DNA from: JACKDW01 sp964621785
Lineage (GTDB): Bacteria; Myxococcota_A; Polyangia; Nannocystales; Nannocystaceae
Assembly (NCBI GenBank): GCA_964621785.1
Contig: CAZUPD010000021.1
Location: forward strand, 1 to 64,000
DNA length: 64,000 nucleotides
Direction: 5' to 3'
Of the stretch, positions 25,990 to 33,656 are shown piece by piece (within the stretch, counting starts at the first letter, position 1; each line of letters opens with the position of its first letter). The position numbers and the translations under genes are program-made. The notes beneath the pieces were generated by a model. It was given only the letters and a program-made list of their open reading frames with translations, did no database searches and was not told the DNA's origin.

Positions 25990-26751
25990 TCAAAGTAGCC
26001 AGGGTATCACTGCACGGCGCTTTGGGGGGTAGTCCGGGAAGGTTTCGCGGTACCAGCGGTGGTGGGTGAGTGCGCGCGGGATCAGGTTGGCGGTTGTAAA
26101 CACGGCAAAGCTCAGGCCCGCGAGGGACCAACAGGCGATCGCCCAGCCAAACCACTGCAGGGTTTCGCCGAAGTAGTTGGGGCAGGAGATCAACTTGTAG
26201 GCCGGGCTGTGGGGGATTTTGTAGCCGGTCTCGCCCGGCTTGCGGAGGTTGAGCAAAACTTGGTCGGCGTGGCGGTTGAGCGCGAGGCCGCCGACAAACA
26301 GGGACAGGCCGATGACAAATCGCGGATCGGTGAGCCAAGCCTCGCTGTACCCCGGACCGAGTTCGCTGAGGTAGCGGGCATTGAGGTAGGCGTTGATGGT
26401 GTTGAACACAAAGCCCATCGCGACCACGGCCACCGGTGTCGGGCGTCCGCCGGGTTTGAGGCGCAGTGGGTAGATGAAGGTCCGGTAGAGGTAGTGGCTT
26501 TGCCAGGTCGCCAACAAGATGAGCGGGACCAGGTCGGTGGCCCGCGACCCACACAGGTAAAAGCCAAAAAACGCGAGTACAGCTGGGGATTCCATGACAA
26601 CCCAGGCCAGCCGCGTGTTCATGGTCGGCCCCCAGCCTTTGCGTTGGTGCCGGCCGTAGGGGGCAGAGATCAGCAGCAAGGCGACCGCAGTACAGGCTGC
26701 GGTGAGAAACACACCCCACAACAGGAGTTCGTACAGCGCAGGTTCGTTCAC
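25990..26751 (-). CDS. Steroid 5-alpha-reductase family membrane enzyme
   Basis: A 253-residue multi-pass membrane protein of the 3-oxo-5-alpha-steroid 4-dehydrogenase family, close in length to SRD5A1/DET2 (about 260). Diagnostic stretches are RKGWGPTMNTRLAWVVMESP, FVFNTINAYLNARYL, the NADPH-binding region ISCPNYFGETLQWFGWA and the C-terminal HHRWYRETFPDYPPKRRAV. It should reduce a delta-4 double bond of a 3-oxo steroid or similar polyprenyl lipid with NADPH. It overlaps the upstream DUF4499 gene as GTGA, so the two are translationally coupled. TGCATATACA lies 3 bases beyond its stop. Confidence 0.9.
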   Translation of the reverse strand: MNEPALYELLLWGVFLTAACTAVALLLISAPYGRHQRKGWGPTMNTRLAWVVMESPAVLAFFGFYLCGSRATDLVPLILLATWQSHYLYRTFIYPLRLKPGGRPTPVAVVAMGFVFNTINAYLNARYLSELGPGYSEAWLTDPRFVIGLSLFVGGLALNRHADQVLLNLRKPGETGYKIPHSPAYKLISCPNYFGETLQWFGWAIACWSLAGLSFAVFTTANLIPRALTHHRWYRETFPDYPPKRRAVIPWLL

Positions 26752-27080
26752 GATGCCTCACCCTGGCGCGCACACACCTGTTTGAGCAAGGTCAGCGAGG
26801 GGTAGCCGAGGAGCAATGTCTGCAGGGTCCAGGCGGGGGCGACGGCGTGGAGGCCGTGACGAATCGCGAGGCGATGTGCAACGCGAGCTTCGAGCACATG
26901 GGCGAACACAGCACCGATCCAGATCCCCCAGAGTACGGGCCGGCTGAACACGTCGGTGACATGCTCACACCACCACTCGTAGGCGGCGTCGCAATGGACA
27001 AGGACGGCGACCAAGCCGAGGCCGCCCAAAATCAAAATCCACCACGCGGGGTGAGGACGCAAAACTTTTGACGCCGACAT
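26748..27080 (-). CDS. DUF4499-like membrane protein
   Basis: A 110-residue protein with about three transmembrane helices. The segment APAWTLQTLLLGYPSLTLL matches the W-x-LQT-x4-(G/F)-(F/Y)PSL signature of DUF4499 (TMEM254-like) proteins. The stop codon overlaps the GTG start of the 5-alpha-reductase gene. The pairing suggests an accessory or regulatory subunit for the reductase (inference). Confidence 0.75.
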   Translation of the reverse strand: MSASKVLRPHPAWWILILGGLGLVAVLVHCDAAYEWWCEHVTDVFSRPVLWGIWIGAVFAHVLEARVAHRLAIRHGLHAVAPAWTLQTLLLGYPSLTLLKQVCARQGEAS

Positions 27081-27175
27081 GGGCGGGATGATGGCGTGTC
27101 CTGGTGCGGGCGTCTACGGTCTGCTCGAGTTGTCGGTGCTTGCGGTCACCTCGCATCGACAACGTTCGAGTCAGA

Positions 27176-27838
27176 TCACCACGGCAGGCGTTCGCCGTTT
27201 TGATGCCAAAATCCGCCGCTGGTCTCGAGCGTGAGCTCGTCGATTCGGGCGATCAGGCCGCGGGCCGATTCGTCGACATCGCACAGGCCGCGGCCTCCGG
27301 TCATGTCTGTTCGGACCCAGCCCGGGTGCAACAGGGCGACGGCAATACCCACCGAGCGCAGGTCGTGGGCGAGCGAAACACCGGCCATATTCACAGCCGA
27401 CTTCGACATCCGGTAGCCGTAGCTGCCGCCGGAGGTGTTGTCGGTGATCGATCCCATTCGGCTGGTGATGATGGCGACCTTCGAACCAGCGCGCAGGTGT
27501 GGGCGCAGCGTGTCGACGACCCGCAGCGGACCCATGGCGTTGACCTCAAACTGCTCGCGGATCGAGTCGAAGTCGAGGGCGTCGAGGCTGGTGCGCCGCA
27601 GGATGCCGGCGTTGTTGACGAGGATGTCGATGCTGTCGACGGACAGACGGGTTTTTAGTGTGGCGAGACTGTTCGCGTCGGCGACGTCGATCTCATCGAC
27701 GATGTCGACTCCGATGTCGCGGAGTTCTGGGGTCGCTCGACGACACAGCGCGACGACACGATCGTTGCGGGCTTTGAACTGACGCGCGAGTTCGAGTCCG
27801 ATCCCGCGGTTGGCTCCGGTGATGACGATGGTGGCCAT
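27176..27838 (-). CDS. Short-chain dehydrogenase/reductase
   Basis: A 220-residue SDR. From ATG 27838 it begins MATIVITGANRGIG (NAD(P)-binding TGxxxGIG). DILVNNAGI is the NNAG motif, ITSRMGSI holds the catalytic Ser, YGYRMSK is the YxxxK pair, and HPGWVRTDM follows. The build is close to the C-factor/sniffer carbonyl-reductase-like branch of small classical SDRs. The substrate is unknown. Its position between the 5-alpha-reductase pair and an ene-reductase suggests isoprenoid or steroid redox chemistry, by context only. Longer upstream translation is unrelated sequence. Confidence 0.85.
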   Translation of the reverse strand: MATIVITGANRGIGLELARQFKARNDRVVALCRRATPELRDIGVDIVDEIDVADANSLATLKTRLSVDSIDILVNNAGILRRTSLDALDFDSIREQFEVNAMGPLRVVDTLRPHLRAGSKVAIITSRMGSITDNTSGGSYGYRMSKSAVNMAGVSLAHDLRSVGIAVALLHPGWVRTDMTGGRGLCDVDESARGLIARIDELTLETSGGFWHQNGERLPW

Positions 27839-28005
27839 GGCCGGGAGACTACCGTATGGATCGCGCACGTCGGACACGTGGTGTGTTTGAAAAAACCCTC
27901 GGCTCGGACGGAGGTTGCACCGGCGTGGGCAAGGCACCTGTGGGACGAGCAATCCGAGGATCTCGTTGATGCTACATTGATTTGAAACCGCGCGTCGGCG
28001 AATAG

Positions 28006-28046
28006 ACCACGCCCGGACCCTCGTTCGACGAGGAGCCGGGCGTGGT
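28006..28046. terminator. Long hairpin downstream of the ene-reductase gene
   Basis: ACCACGCCCGG (28006-28016) pairs perfectly with CCGGGCGTGGT (28036-28046), an 11-bp stem. The 19-base loop contains a second stem, CCTCG with CGAGG. It lies 24 bases past the stop of the ene-reductase gene and before the SDR gene on the same strand, so it probably ends or attenuates the TetR-OYE transcript. There is no T-run on either side, so it is not a canonical Rho-independent terminator; it may stabilise a 3' end. Confidence 0.6.
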
Positions 28047-28069
28047 GGTGTCGCAATCGAGACGGGCGT

Positions 28070-29401
28070 TTAGGCGACGCTGGCCCGCTTGTTCTTCGCG
28101 ACTCGTTCGTCCTGTTTCGGCGGATCTGTTTTGCGTCGGTGCACGCGGGTGCGGTTGACCTCGGGGTTGTAGCAGACACCGGGCATCCCGAGCATTTGCG
28201 GCAGGAGGCAGCGGTTGCAGCTCTCGCAGGCGGTCTTGCGGTCGGTCGGTGCGGCGGCCTCGGCCAGCAGACGCTCCGCGAGTTTGGGCTCGGCGTAGAA
28301 CGGACGCCCGACGCCGACCATGTCGGCATCGCCGCTTTCTAGAATGTCGGCGATCTGGTTGGAGGTCCGAATGCCACCGACTGCAAACACGGGGATCGAC
28401 GTCGCCCGTTTGACGGCGCGGAAGACCTCGCGGTTCCAGATCGGTTCAAACGGAAACCGCCGGGCCGAGATGATGGTGCCGAGACGCAGGGTCTCGAATT
28501 TGAGTCGGCTGCCGGTCGCCTGAAGGATTTTGCGGCGCAGACCTTTTTGTTTGAACGACACGCCCGGGTAGTCGCCGCGGCAGATTCCGGTGTTGGACAC
28601 GACGTCGGCGGCCACCGGGGTCAGTGCATCAAAACCCGCTTGCTCGGCGAGCTTGGCATACACGAGCCCATCTTCTAATTCGATGCCTCGGAACATCGGG
28701 TTTTTTTCGACGGCCGTGAACTTGAGGAGGACCGGGTAGTCCTTGCCGGCCTCGCGGGCGATGGCTTCGCGGATGCCGATCAGAAGTTGCATCCGGGCTT
28801 CGACGCTGCCGCCGAAACGATCGCGGCGGCGGTTGTAGATCGGGCTGAGGAACTGGTGCAGCAACTTGGCGTTGGAGCCGGCGAGTTGGACACCGTCGTA
28901 GCCGGCCTCGCGCGCCCACGAGGCGACGATGCCAAAGCGTTCGATCAGTTGCTCGACTTCGGCGGTCGTCATGACATGGATGCCGCCGGGGTGAAACGCG
29001 TGCATCCAGGCGCGCAACGGACTCGGAGCCCAGGGGCCGTGGGTGCGTTTGGGGCGGTATTCGGTGTGCCACGCCTCGAGGGCAAACGCCCCGCCGTGAC
29101 CCAACTGGATCACGATTCGACCGCCTGCTTTGTGGATGGCTTCGGTCAGTGGACGCAGTGCGAGCATCCGCGGTTTGTCATCGATCACCGACATCCCGGG
29201 CGATGTCCGACCTTCGGGGGTGACGATGGTATTGCCTTGGATCACCAGTCCCAAGCCGGCTTTGACATTGGGCACGAAGTGGCGGGCGTAGACCTTGGCG
29301 GGATCAGGAGCAGAACCTGCACCTTCCAACACGGGGGCGCGGTACAGGCGATTACGAAGCTTTAGAGTTCCGATGGATAGGGAGTCAGTCAAACGGGGCA
29401 T
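28070..29401 (-). CDS. NADH:flavin oxidoreductase (Old Yellow Enzyme family)
   Basis: A 443-residue OYE-type enzyme. The TIM-barrel FMN protein is seen from LKLRNRLYRAPVLEGAG, then the GHGG region, DGVQLAGSNAKLLHQFLSP, YNRRRDRFGGSVEAR, and the phosphate-binding VFAVGGIRTSNQ and DADMVGVGRPF. After the barrel is a cysteine cluster, ACESCNRCLL with a fourth Cys in GVCYNPEV, like the 4Fe-4S site of 2,4-dienoyl-CoA-reductase-type OYEs. The flavodoxin/NAD domain of those larger proteins is absent. It likely reduces an activated C=C bond. It follows the TetR gene by 18 bases, so the regulator controls it. Confidence 0.9.
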   Translation of the reverse strand: MPRLTDSLSIGTLKLRNRLYRAPVLEGAGSAPDPAKVYARHFVPNVKAGLGLVIQGNTIVTPEGRTSPGMSVIDDKPRMLALRPLTEAIHKAGGRIVIQLGHGGAFALEAWHTEYRPKRTHGPWAPSPLRAWMHAFHPGGIHVMTTAEVEQLIERFGIVASWAREAGYDGVQLAGSNAKLLHQFLSPIYNRRRDRFGGSVEARMQLLIGIREAIAREAGKDYPVLLKFTAVEKNPMFRGIELEDGLVYAKLAEQAGFDALTPVAADVVSNTGICRGDYPGVSFKQKGLRRKILQATGSRLKFETLRLGTIISARRFPFEPIWNREVFRAVKRATSIPVFAVGGIRTSNQIADILESGDADMVGVGRPFYAEPKLAERLLAEAAAPTDRKTACESCNRCLLPQMLGMPGVCYNPEVNRTRVHRRKTDPPKQDERVAKNKRASVA

Positions 29402-29419
29402 GGGGTTCTCGCTTTTCGG

Positions 29420-30085
29420 TTACGCACCGTCTTGGTGCAGCAATTCGTCGAGTGTGAGGTCGACTAGGGCTTCGATGTGGCGACGGCGTTTGTCGAGTGC
29501 ACGCGTAGACAAAACGTCGCGATCGAACAGGTCGACCAAAAGTGGTTCGTACAAAAACGGGGCGATGATGGCTCCGAACATCGAGATGATGACGTCCTCG
29601 AGACTTCCGAGGTTGGGGTGAAGCGGGGTCGCAATGAACGGTTTGAGTGCTTGTAAAAGGGGCTGCAGGTAGTTGGAGACCAGCTCGCGCAGGTACGGTT
29701 CGCGGTTGAGAAGGGCGCGTTGGATCAGCCGCGGGATGTCGCGCTGACTGGCGAGGTGCTCGAGGTACAGACCGATGGCGCGATGGATCCGGTCGCGTGG
29801 GGAGCCGGGTTGCGAAAACTCGGTCAGCAGACGCTCACGCAAACCTCCCATCGCATGGTCGAGGACGCGTCGGTAGAGGCCTTCTTTGGAACCGAAGTGG
29901 TAACGAACCAGCGATGGATTGACGCCCGCATCACCGGCGATGTCGCGGACCGAAGCTCCAGCAAATCCGTGGGTGGCAAACGCCGAGCGGGCGGATTCAA
30001 GCAACGCCTGAGCTGTGCGGTCTCCGCGCTCTTCGCGGCCATCCATCGCCGAAGGGCTCAAATGGTCATTTAGATGGGAATCCAT
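29420..30085 (-). CDS. TetR-family repressor
   Basis: A 221-residue TetR regulator. The N-terminal helix-turn-helix is typical: ALLESARSAFATHGFAGASV, then RDIAGDAGVNPSLVRYHFGSKEGLY. The C-terminal ligand-binding domain resembles that of CerR/YbiH-like regulators (DUF1956 type: LYLEHLASQRDIPRLIQRAL). It sits directly upstream of the ene-reductase gene and should repress this operon until a ligand binds. Two pseudo-palindromes just upstream (30101-30148) are candidate operators. An internal ATG 13 codons later is a possible alternative start. Confidence 0.87.
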   Translation of the reverse strand: MDSHLNDHLSPSAMDGREERGDRTAQALLESARSAFATHGFAGASVRDIAGDAGVNPSLVRYHFGSKEGLYRRVLDHAMGGLRERLLTEFSQPGSPRDRIHRAIGLYLEHLASQRDIPRLIQRALLNREPYLRELVSNYLQPLLQALKPFIATPLHPNLGSLEDVIISMFGAIIAPFLYEPLLVDLFDRDVLSTRALDKRRRHIEALVDLTLDELLHQDGA

Positions 30086-30100
30086 GGCTAGATAGAGTTT

Positions 30101-30148
30101 TTACACAATCGTTTAATTTTTTCCAGAGAAAATTACACGACTGGTTAA
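30101..30148. promoter_or_regulatory. Two direct 16-bp operator candidates for the TetR repressor
   Basis: TTACACAATCGTTTAA (30101-30116) and TTACACGACTGGTTAA (30133-30148) match at 11 of 16 positions, both fitting TTACAC-N4-GnTTAA, a near-palindrome of TetR-operator size. They are 32 bases apart (three helical turns) and lie 15-63 bases upstream of the tetR-like start, where autorepression sites are expected. The surrounding AT-rich DNA should hold the promoter. Confidence 0.6.
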
Positions 30149-31043
30149 CTTTTTTCTTGGTCGACCCCGATCGCCGTGTCGACCGGCGATCCGTCGGCGC
30201 GAAGTTTGTCGGACATCCGGCGGTTCAATGCTCGGGCAACGCGGCGGGTGGCGGGACTTCGGAATCGTGAGTGGTCGGATTGCTTGGTCCTCGCGATGCA
30301 ACTTCGATGCCTGCGGGTGAGCTCGCGCGCAAAAAAATGGACCGCGTATCGAATGCAATTTCCGAGCTGCAAGCGCACGCGAAAAGGTCGCTCGGGGAGG
30401 GAAGTCGGCGCCCACAAGCAGATGTATCAGCACTTTAAAATGACAAAATTGAGGCGTTTTTTAGCGTTAATTCGATACATTCGAAAAAAGTTTTGTCGGT
30501 GGATTCGGCTGGTTCGGTGCGGACCTGGGTCGTCGACGTGGAGCGCAACTGCGAGATAGTCCCCCCCGAGTACGTTGCGACCACACTCCGATCGAGAAAG
30601 TGTACGAAGTTGGTTGACGAACTTCGGAATGTGATCGATCCTCGGCAAACCACTTTGTCGGGATGCATGACGAAGTGGCGTGGCACGTGGTCGGCCACAC
30701 TGCACCGAAGCGGTGCACTGCAATTTCCGGGAGACGTTTTCTGACCACGCTTGCAGCAGGTAGCAATCGGATCACAGGAGACAGTTGCGAACTCGCCGTC
30801 ACCGCGCGCACCGTTAAAGTCGTTTTCTTGACTTGGCCGTGGGCAGGCACGTCGTGCAAAATCGAGCAAAAAGGGGAGATCCTTCCGGGAAATTTCCGTT
30901 TGATCCACAGCTCGATTTTTGTGGGAGACACCGGCCCGAGAGCTTGTGAAACGCGGCGCTGACAGCGAAAACACAGTAGAAGGCCCGTGTCAGGAAGTTG
31001 ACTGGTGTGCTGAACAAATGTTAGTGGAGTTCTTGCGTTCAGT
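30149..31043. other. 900-base intergenic region without a convincing gene
   Basis: This AT-richer interval separates the divergent TetR and mrfA genes. Several frames are open for 100-180 codons on both strands, but none shows coding codon bias, recognisable motifs or a good ribosome-binding site. Visible structure: TGTATCAGCA at 30424 and a 7-bp stem, TGCACCG/CGGTGCA, with a 3-base loop at 30701-30717. It could hide a small RNA; I see no direct evidence. Confidence 0.5.
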
Positions 31044-33656
31044 ATGAACGGAACTCGGCGAACAATGCTACAGCATTCACCAGGCTTTCCCCGCGCGCAC
31101 TCCCTCCTTACCTCCGAAGCCGACCGCAGCGGTCTTGGTCGCGCTTCACCCGCCGCGGGGAAGCCTGATGTTTTTTCGAAGCCATCCTCGGTTGCTCAAC
31201 AGCCCGATCGATTGGCCGCCATCGAAGCCGCGTTGGTTCGTCGTCCCGATATCGACGTCGTAACGATCCAACGCAATCCAGGTGTGCCCGGTAGCTATGG
31301 CACTTGGGTTGCACCGCTCGATCCACGTCTGCAGCAAACCCTTTGTGAGCGTGGCATCGAGCGACCCTATCTCCATCAAGCCGAAGCGTTGCAAGCGATC
31401 GACCGCGGAGATGATGTCGTCCTCGCAACCTCGACCGCTTCCGGCAAGTCGCTTTGCTACCAAGTTCCGATCGTGTCCGCGGTGTGTGCCGACCCGCGGG
31501 CGCGAGCATTGATGTTGTTTCCGACCAAAGCACTGGCCCGTGACCAGGTGCGAAGCCTGCGAGAACTCGCCGGCGATACGGTCGGCGCAGCTGTCTACGA
31601 CGGCGATACACCGCCGGCACAGCGACGAGCTGCCCGCGCCCGTGCCCACGCGGTGGCGACCAATCCCGACATGCTCCACCGCGGAGTGCTGCCCCATCAC
31701 GATCGTTGGGGCGATTTTTTGGCCAACCTCCGCTACGTCGTCATCGACGAGTTGCACACCTACCGCGGTGTGTTCGGCAGCCATGTCGCCAACATCCTTC
31801 GCCGGTTGTGGCGAGTGTGTCGCCACCACGGATCAACGCCCCAGGTCATCGCCTGCTCGGCGACCATCGCCAACCCCGAAGAACTCGCGCGCGAGGTGAC
31901 CGGTCGCAATCGCTGGCAGGTCATCGACCACAACGCCGCACCCGCAGGTCCGCGGACATTTGTCATCGTCAATCCCCACGTCGTCGATCCGATCACGGGC
32001 GTGCGGGGTGACTACCTCAAAGCCACGCGTTCGGTCGCCTCGCTGTTTCGCCAGGCCAAAGTTTCGACCCTTACGTTTTGCCGCACGCGCAAAGCCGTCG
32101 AGTTGCTGACCCGCTACCTCCGCGAAGACGAAGCCGGTGTGAAGCCCGACAGCGTTGGCGCAGGGGTCGACAAAGCAGCCGTCGCCCGTGCCCAAACTGC
32201 AGTGCGAGGCTATCGCGGAGGGTACTTGCCCGAGCGCCGACGAGAGGTCGAGCGTGCCCTCGTTGCTGGCGATGCGCGGATGGTCGTCACAACCCATGCG
32301 CTCGAGTTGGGTATCGATATCGGCGGTCTCGATGCCGTGGTGCTGGCGGGCTATCCCGGGACACGTGCAGCCACAGCGCAACGCTCCGGTCGGGCCGGGC
32401 GACGGGCGAGTGCCGCCCTGACGGTGTTGGTCCTGTCGTCGCGTCCGCTCGATCAAGTCGTCGCCGCCGATCCAGACTTTTTATTGGGGCGTCCACCCGA
32501 ACACGCCCGCGTCGATCCTCTCAACCCCGAGATCCTCGTGCCCCACCTGCGATGCGCCGCCCACGAGTTACCACTTCGGTCGGGCGAACAAGTTGTCGGT
32601 GTCCCGCGCGACGAACTCCAACCCGCACTCGACTATCTCGCCGATGCGGGTGTGTTGCGGCGCGAAGGTGAGGGCGAGTCGGCGATGTACTTTTCGATCG
32701 GCAGCGGATTTCCGGCCGACAGCGTCGACATCCGCGGGACTCTCGAAGAAAACTTTACGGTCGTCGAAGTCGCCAGCGGGATGGCCCACAACGGCAGGAT
32801 CCTCGCCGAAGTCGATTTTGAAGACGCACCGCTGTACCTGCATCCGGGAGCCATTTACGCGGTCGAAGGGCGGACCTACGAAGTCCTTCGCCTCGATTGG
32901 AACGAGCGCAAAGCCTATGTCCGCCATGCGTCGGTCACCTATTACACCGAGGCCATGACCGAGACTCGGGTGCGGGTGATCGAGCCACTGACCGACGGGT
33001 TTGAAACCCCCGACCACAGCGGTGACGATGCTGGGCGCCACCCCCACGGCACCGGTCACGCCGAGTTGTTGCGCAAGGTGCCGGGGTTCAAAAAACTCCG
33101 CTTTCGCAGCCACGAAAACATCGGCTTTGGTCCGGTCAATCTGCCCGACTTAGAACTGCAAACGATCGCCGCCCACTGGCGCGTGCCCGAAGCGTTTTTG
33201 GCCGAAGTCGACGACCCGGGAGCGAGGGCGGCGGCAGAACTCGCGGAGAACCATGTGATCCACCACTGTGCGGCGATGGTAATGATGTGCGACGTCTCGG
33301 ATCTCGGATGCGCCATCGCCAACGCGCCCTACAGCGGGACCTGGGCCAAGGTCGTCGCGGGTCGCCCCGATGCCACACAGTTGTTCGAGGCTGCGGCAAC
33401 CCCATCGATCTATCTCTACGACAACTTTTCTGGAGGCGCCGGGTTGAGTACCCAGATCCACAGCCTCGGCTCGGCGTTTTTTGAGCGCGCGCTGCAGGTG
33501 GTCGAAGGGTGTCTGTGTACCGCCGGCTGTCCGACCTGTCTGGGGGCGAGTTTTGGCAGCGGTGCGAGCTTCGGCGGGAGGTCCCATCTCCCACAGGACG
33601 TCCGGCGAAACGTCGCCGATCTCCTGCGCGCCCTGTGCCAGCAGGTTGTACGGTGA
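31044..33656 (+). CDS. mrfA: MrfA-type DEAD/DEAH helicase (mitomycin repair factor A)
   Basis: An 870-residue superfamily-2 helicase with DUF1998-type C-terminus, homologous to Bacillus YprA/MrfA, which works with MrfB in a UvrA-independent repair route for mitomycin-C damage (established). Motif I is ATSTASGKS (128-136), motif II IDELH, motif III CSATIANP, motif VI QRSGRAGR. The C-terminal zinc-type cluster CLCTAGCPTC has the C-x-C-x3-C-x2-C spacing known in MrfA. The first about 55 residues are low-complexity and may not all be translated; another start downstream is possible. Its stop overlaps the GTG of mrfB. Confidence 0.88.
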   Translation: MNGTRRTMLQHSPGFPRAHSLLTSEADRSGLGRASPAAGKPDVFSKPSSVAQQPDRLAAIEAALVRRPDIDVVTIQRNPGVPGSYGTWVAPLDPRLQQTLCERGIERPYLHQAEALQAIDRGDDVVLATSTASGKSLCYQVPIVSAVCADPRARALMLFPTKALARDQVRSLRELAGDTVGAAVYDGDTPPAQRRAARARAHAVATNPDMLHRGVLPHHDRWGDFLANLRYVVIDELHTYRGVFGSHVANILRRLWRVCRHHGSTPQVIACSATIANPEELAREVTGRNRWQVIDHNAAPAGPRTFVIVNPHVVDPITGVRGDYLKATRSVASLFRQAKVSTLTFCRTRKAVELLTRYLREDEAGVKPDSVGAGVDKAAVARAQTAVRGYRGGYLPERRREVERALVAGDARMVVTTHALELGIDIGGLDAVVLAGYPGTRAATAQRSGRAGRRASAALTVLVLSSRPLDQVVAADPDFLLGRPPEHARVDPLNPEILVPHLRCAAHELPLRSGEQVVGVPRDELQPALDYLADAGVLRREGEGESAMYFSIGSGFPADSVDIRGTLEENFTVVEVASGMAHNGRILAEVDFEDAPLYLHPGAIYAVEGRTYEVLRLDWNERKAYVRHASVTYYTEAMTETRVRVIEPLTDGFETPDHSGDDAGRHPHGTGHAELLRKVPGFKKLRFRSHENIGFGPVNLPDLELQTIAAHWRVPEAFLAEVDDPGARAAAELAENHVIHHCAAMVMMCDVSDLGCAIANAPYSGTWAKVVAGRPDATQLFEAAATPSIYLYDNFSGGAGLSTQIHSLGSAFFERALQVVEGCLCTAGCPTCLGASFGSGASFGGRSHLPQDVRRNVADLLRALCQQVVR

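Noticed and set aside
30176..30559. 127-codon frame in the gap before mrfA
   Set aside because: Basic, motif-free translation, no RBS and no coding bias.
31298..31313. TGGCAC-N5-TTGCA, a match to a sigma-54 promoter
   Set aside because: It lies inside the mrfA coding sequence in a well-formed domain, with no gene start downstream. Likely chance.
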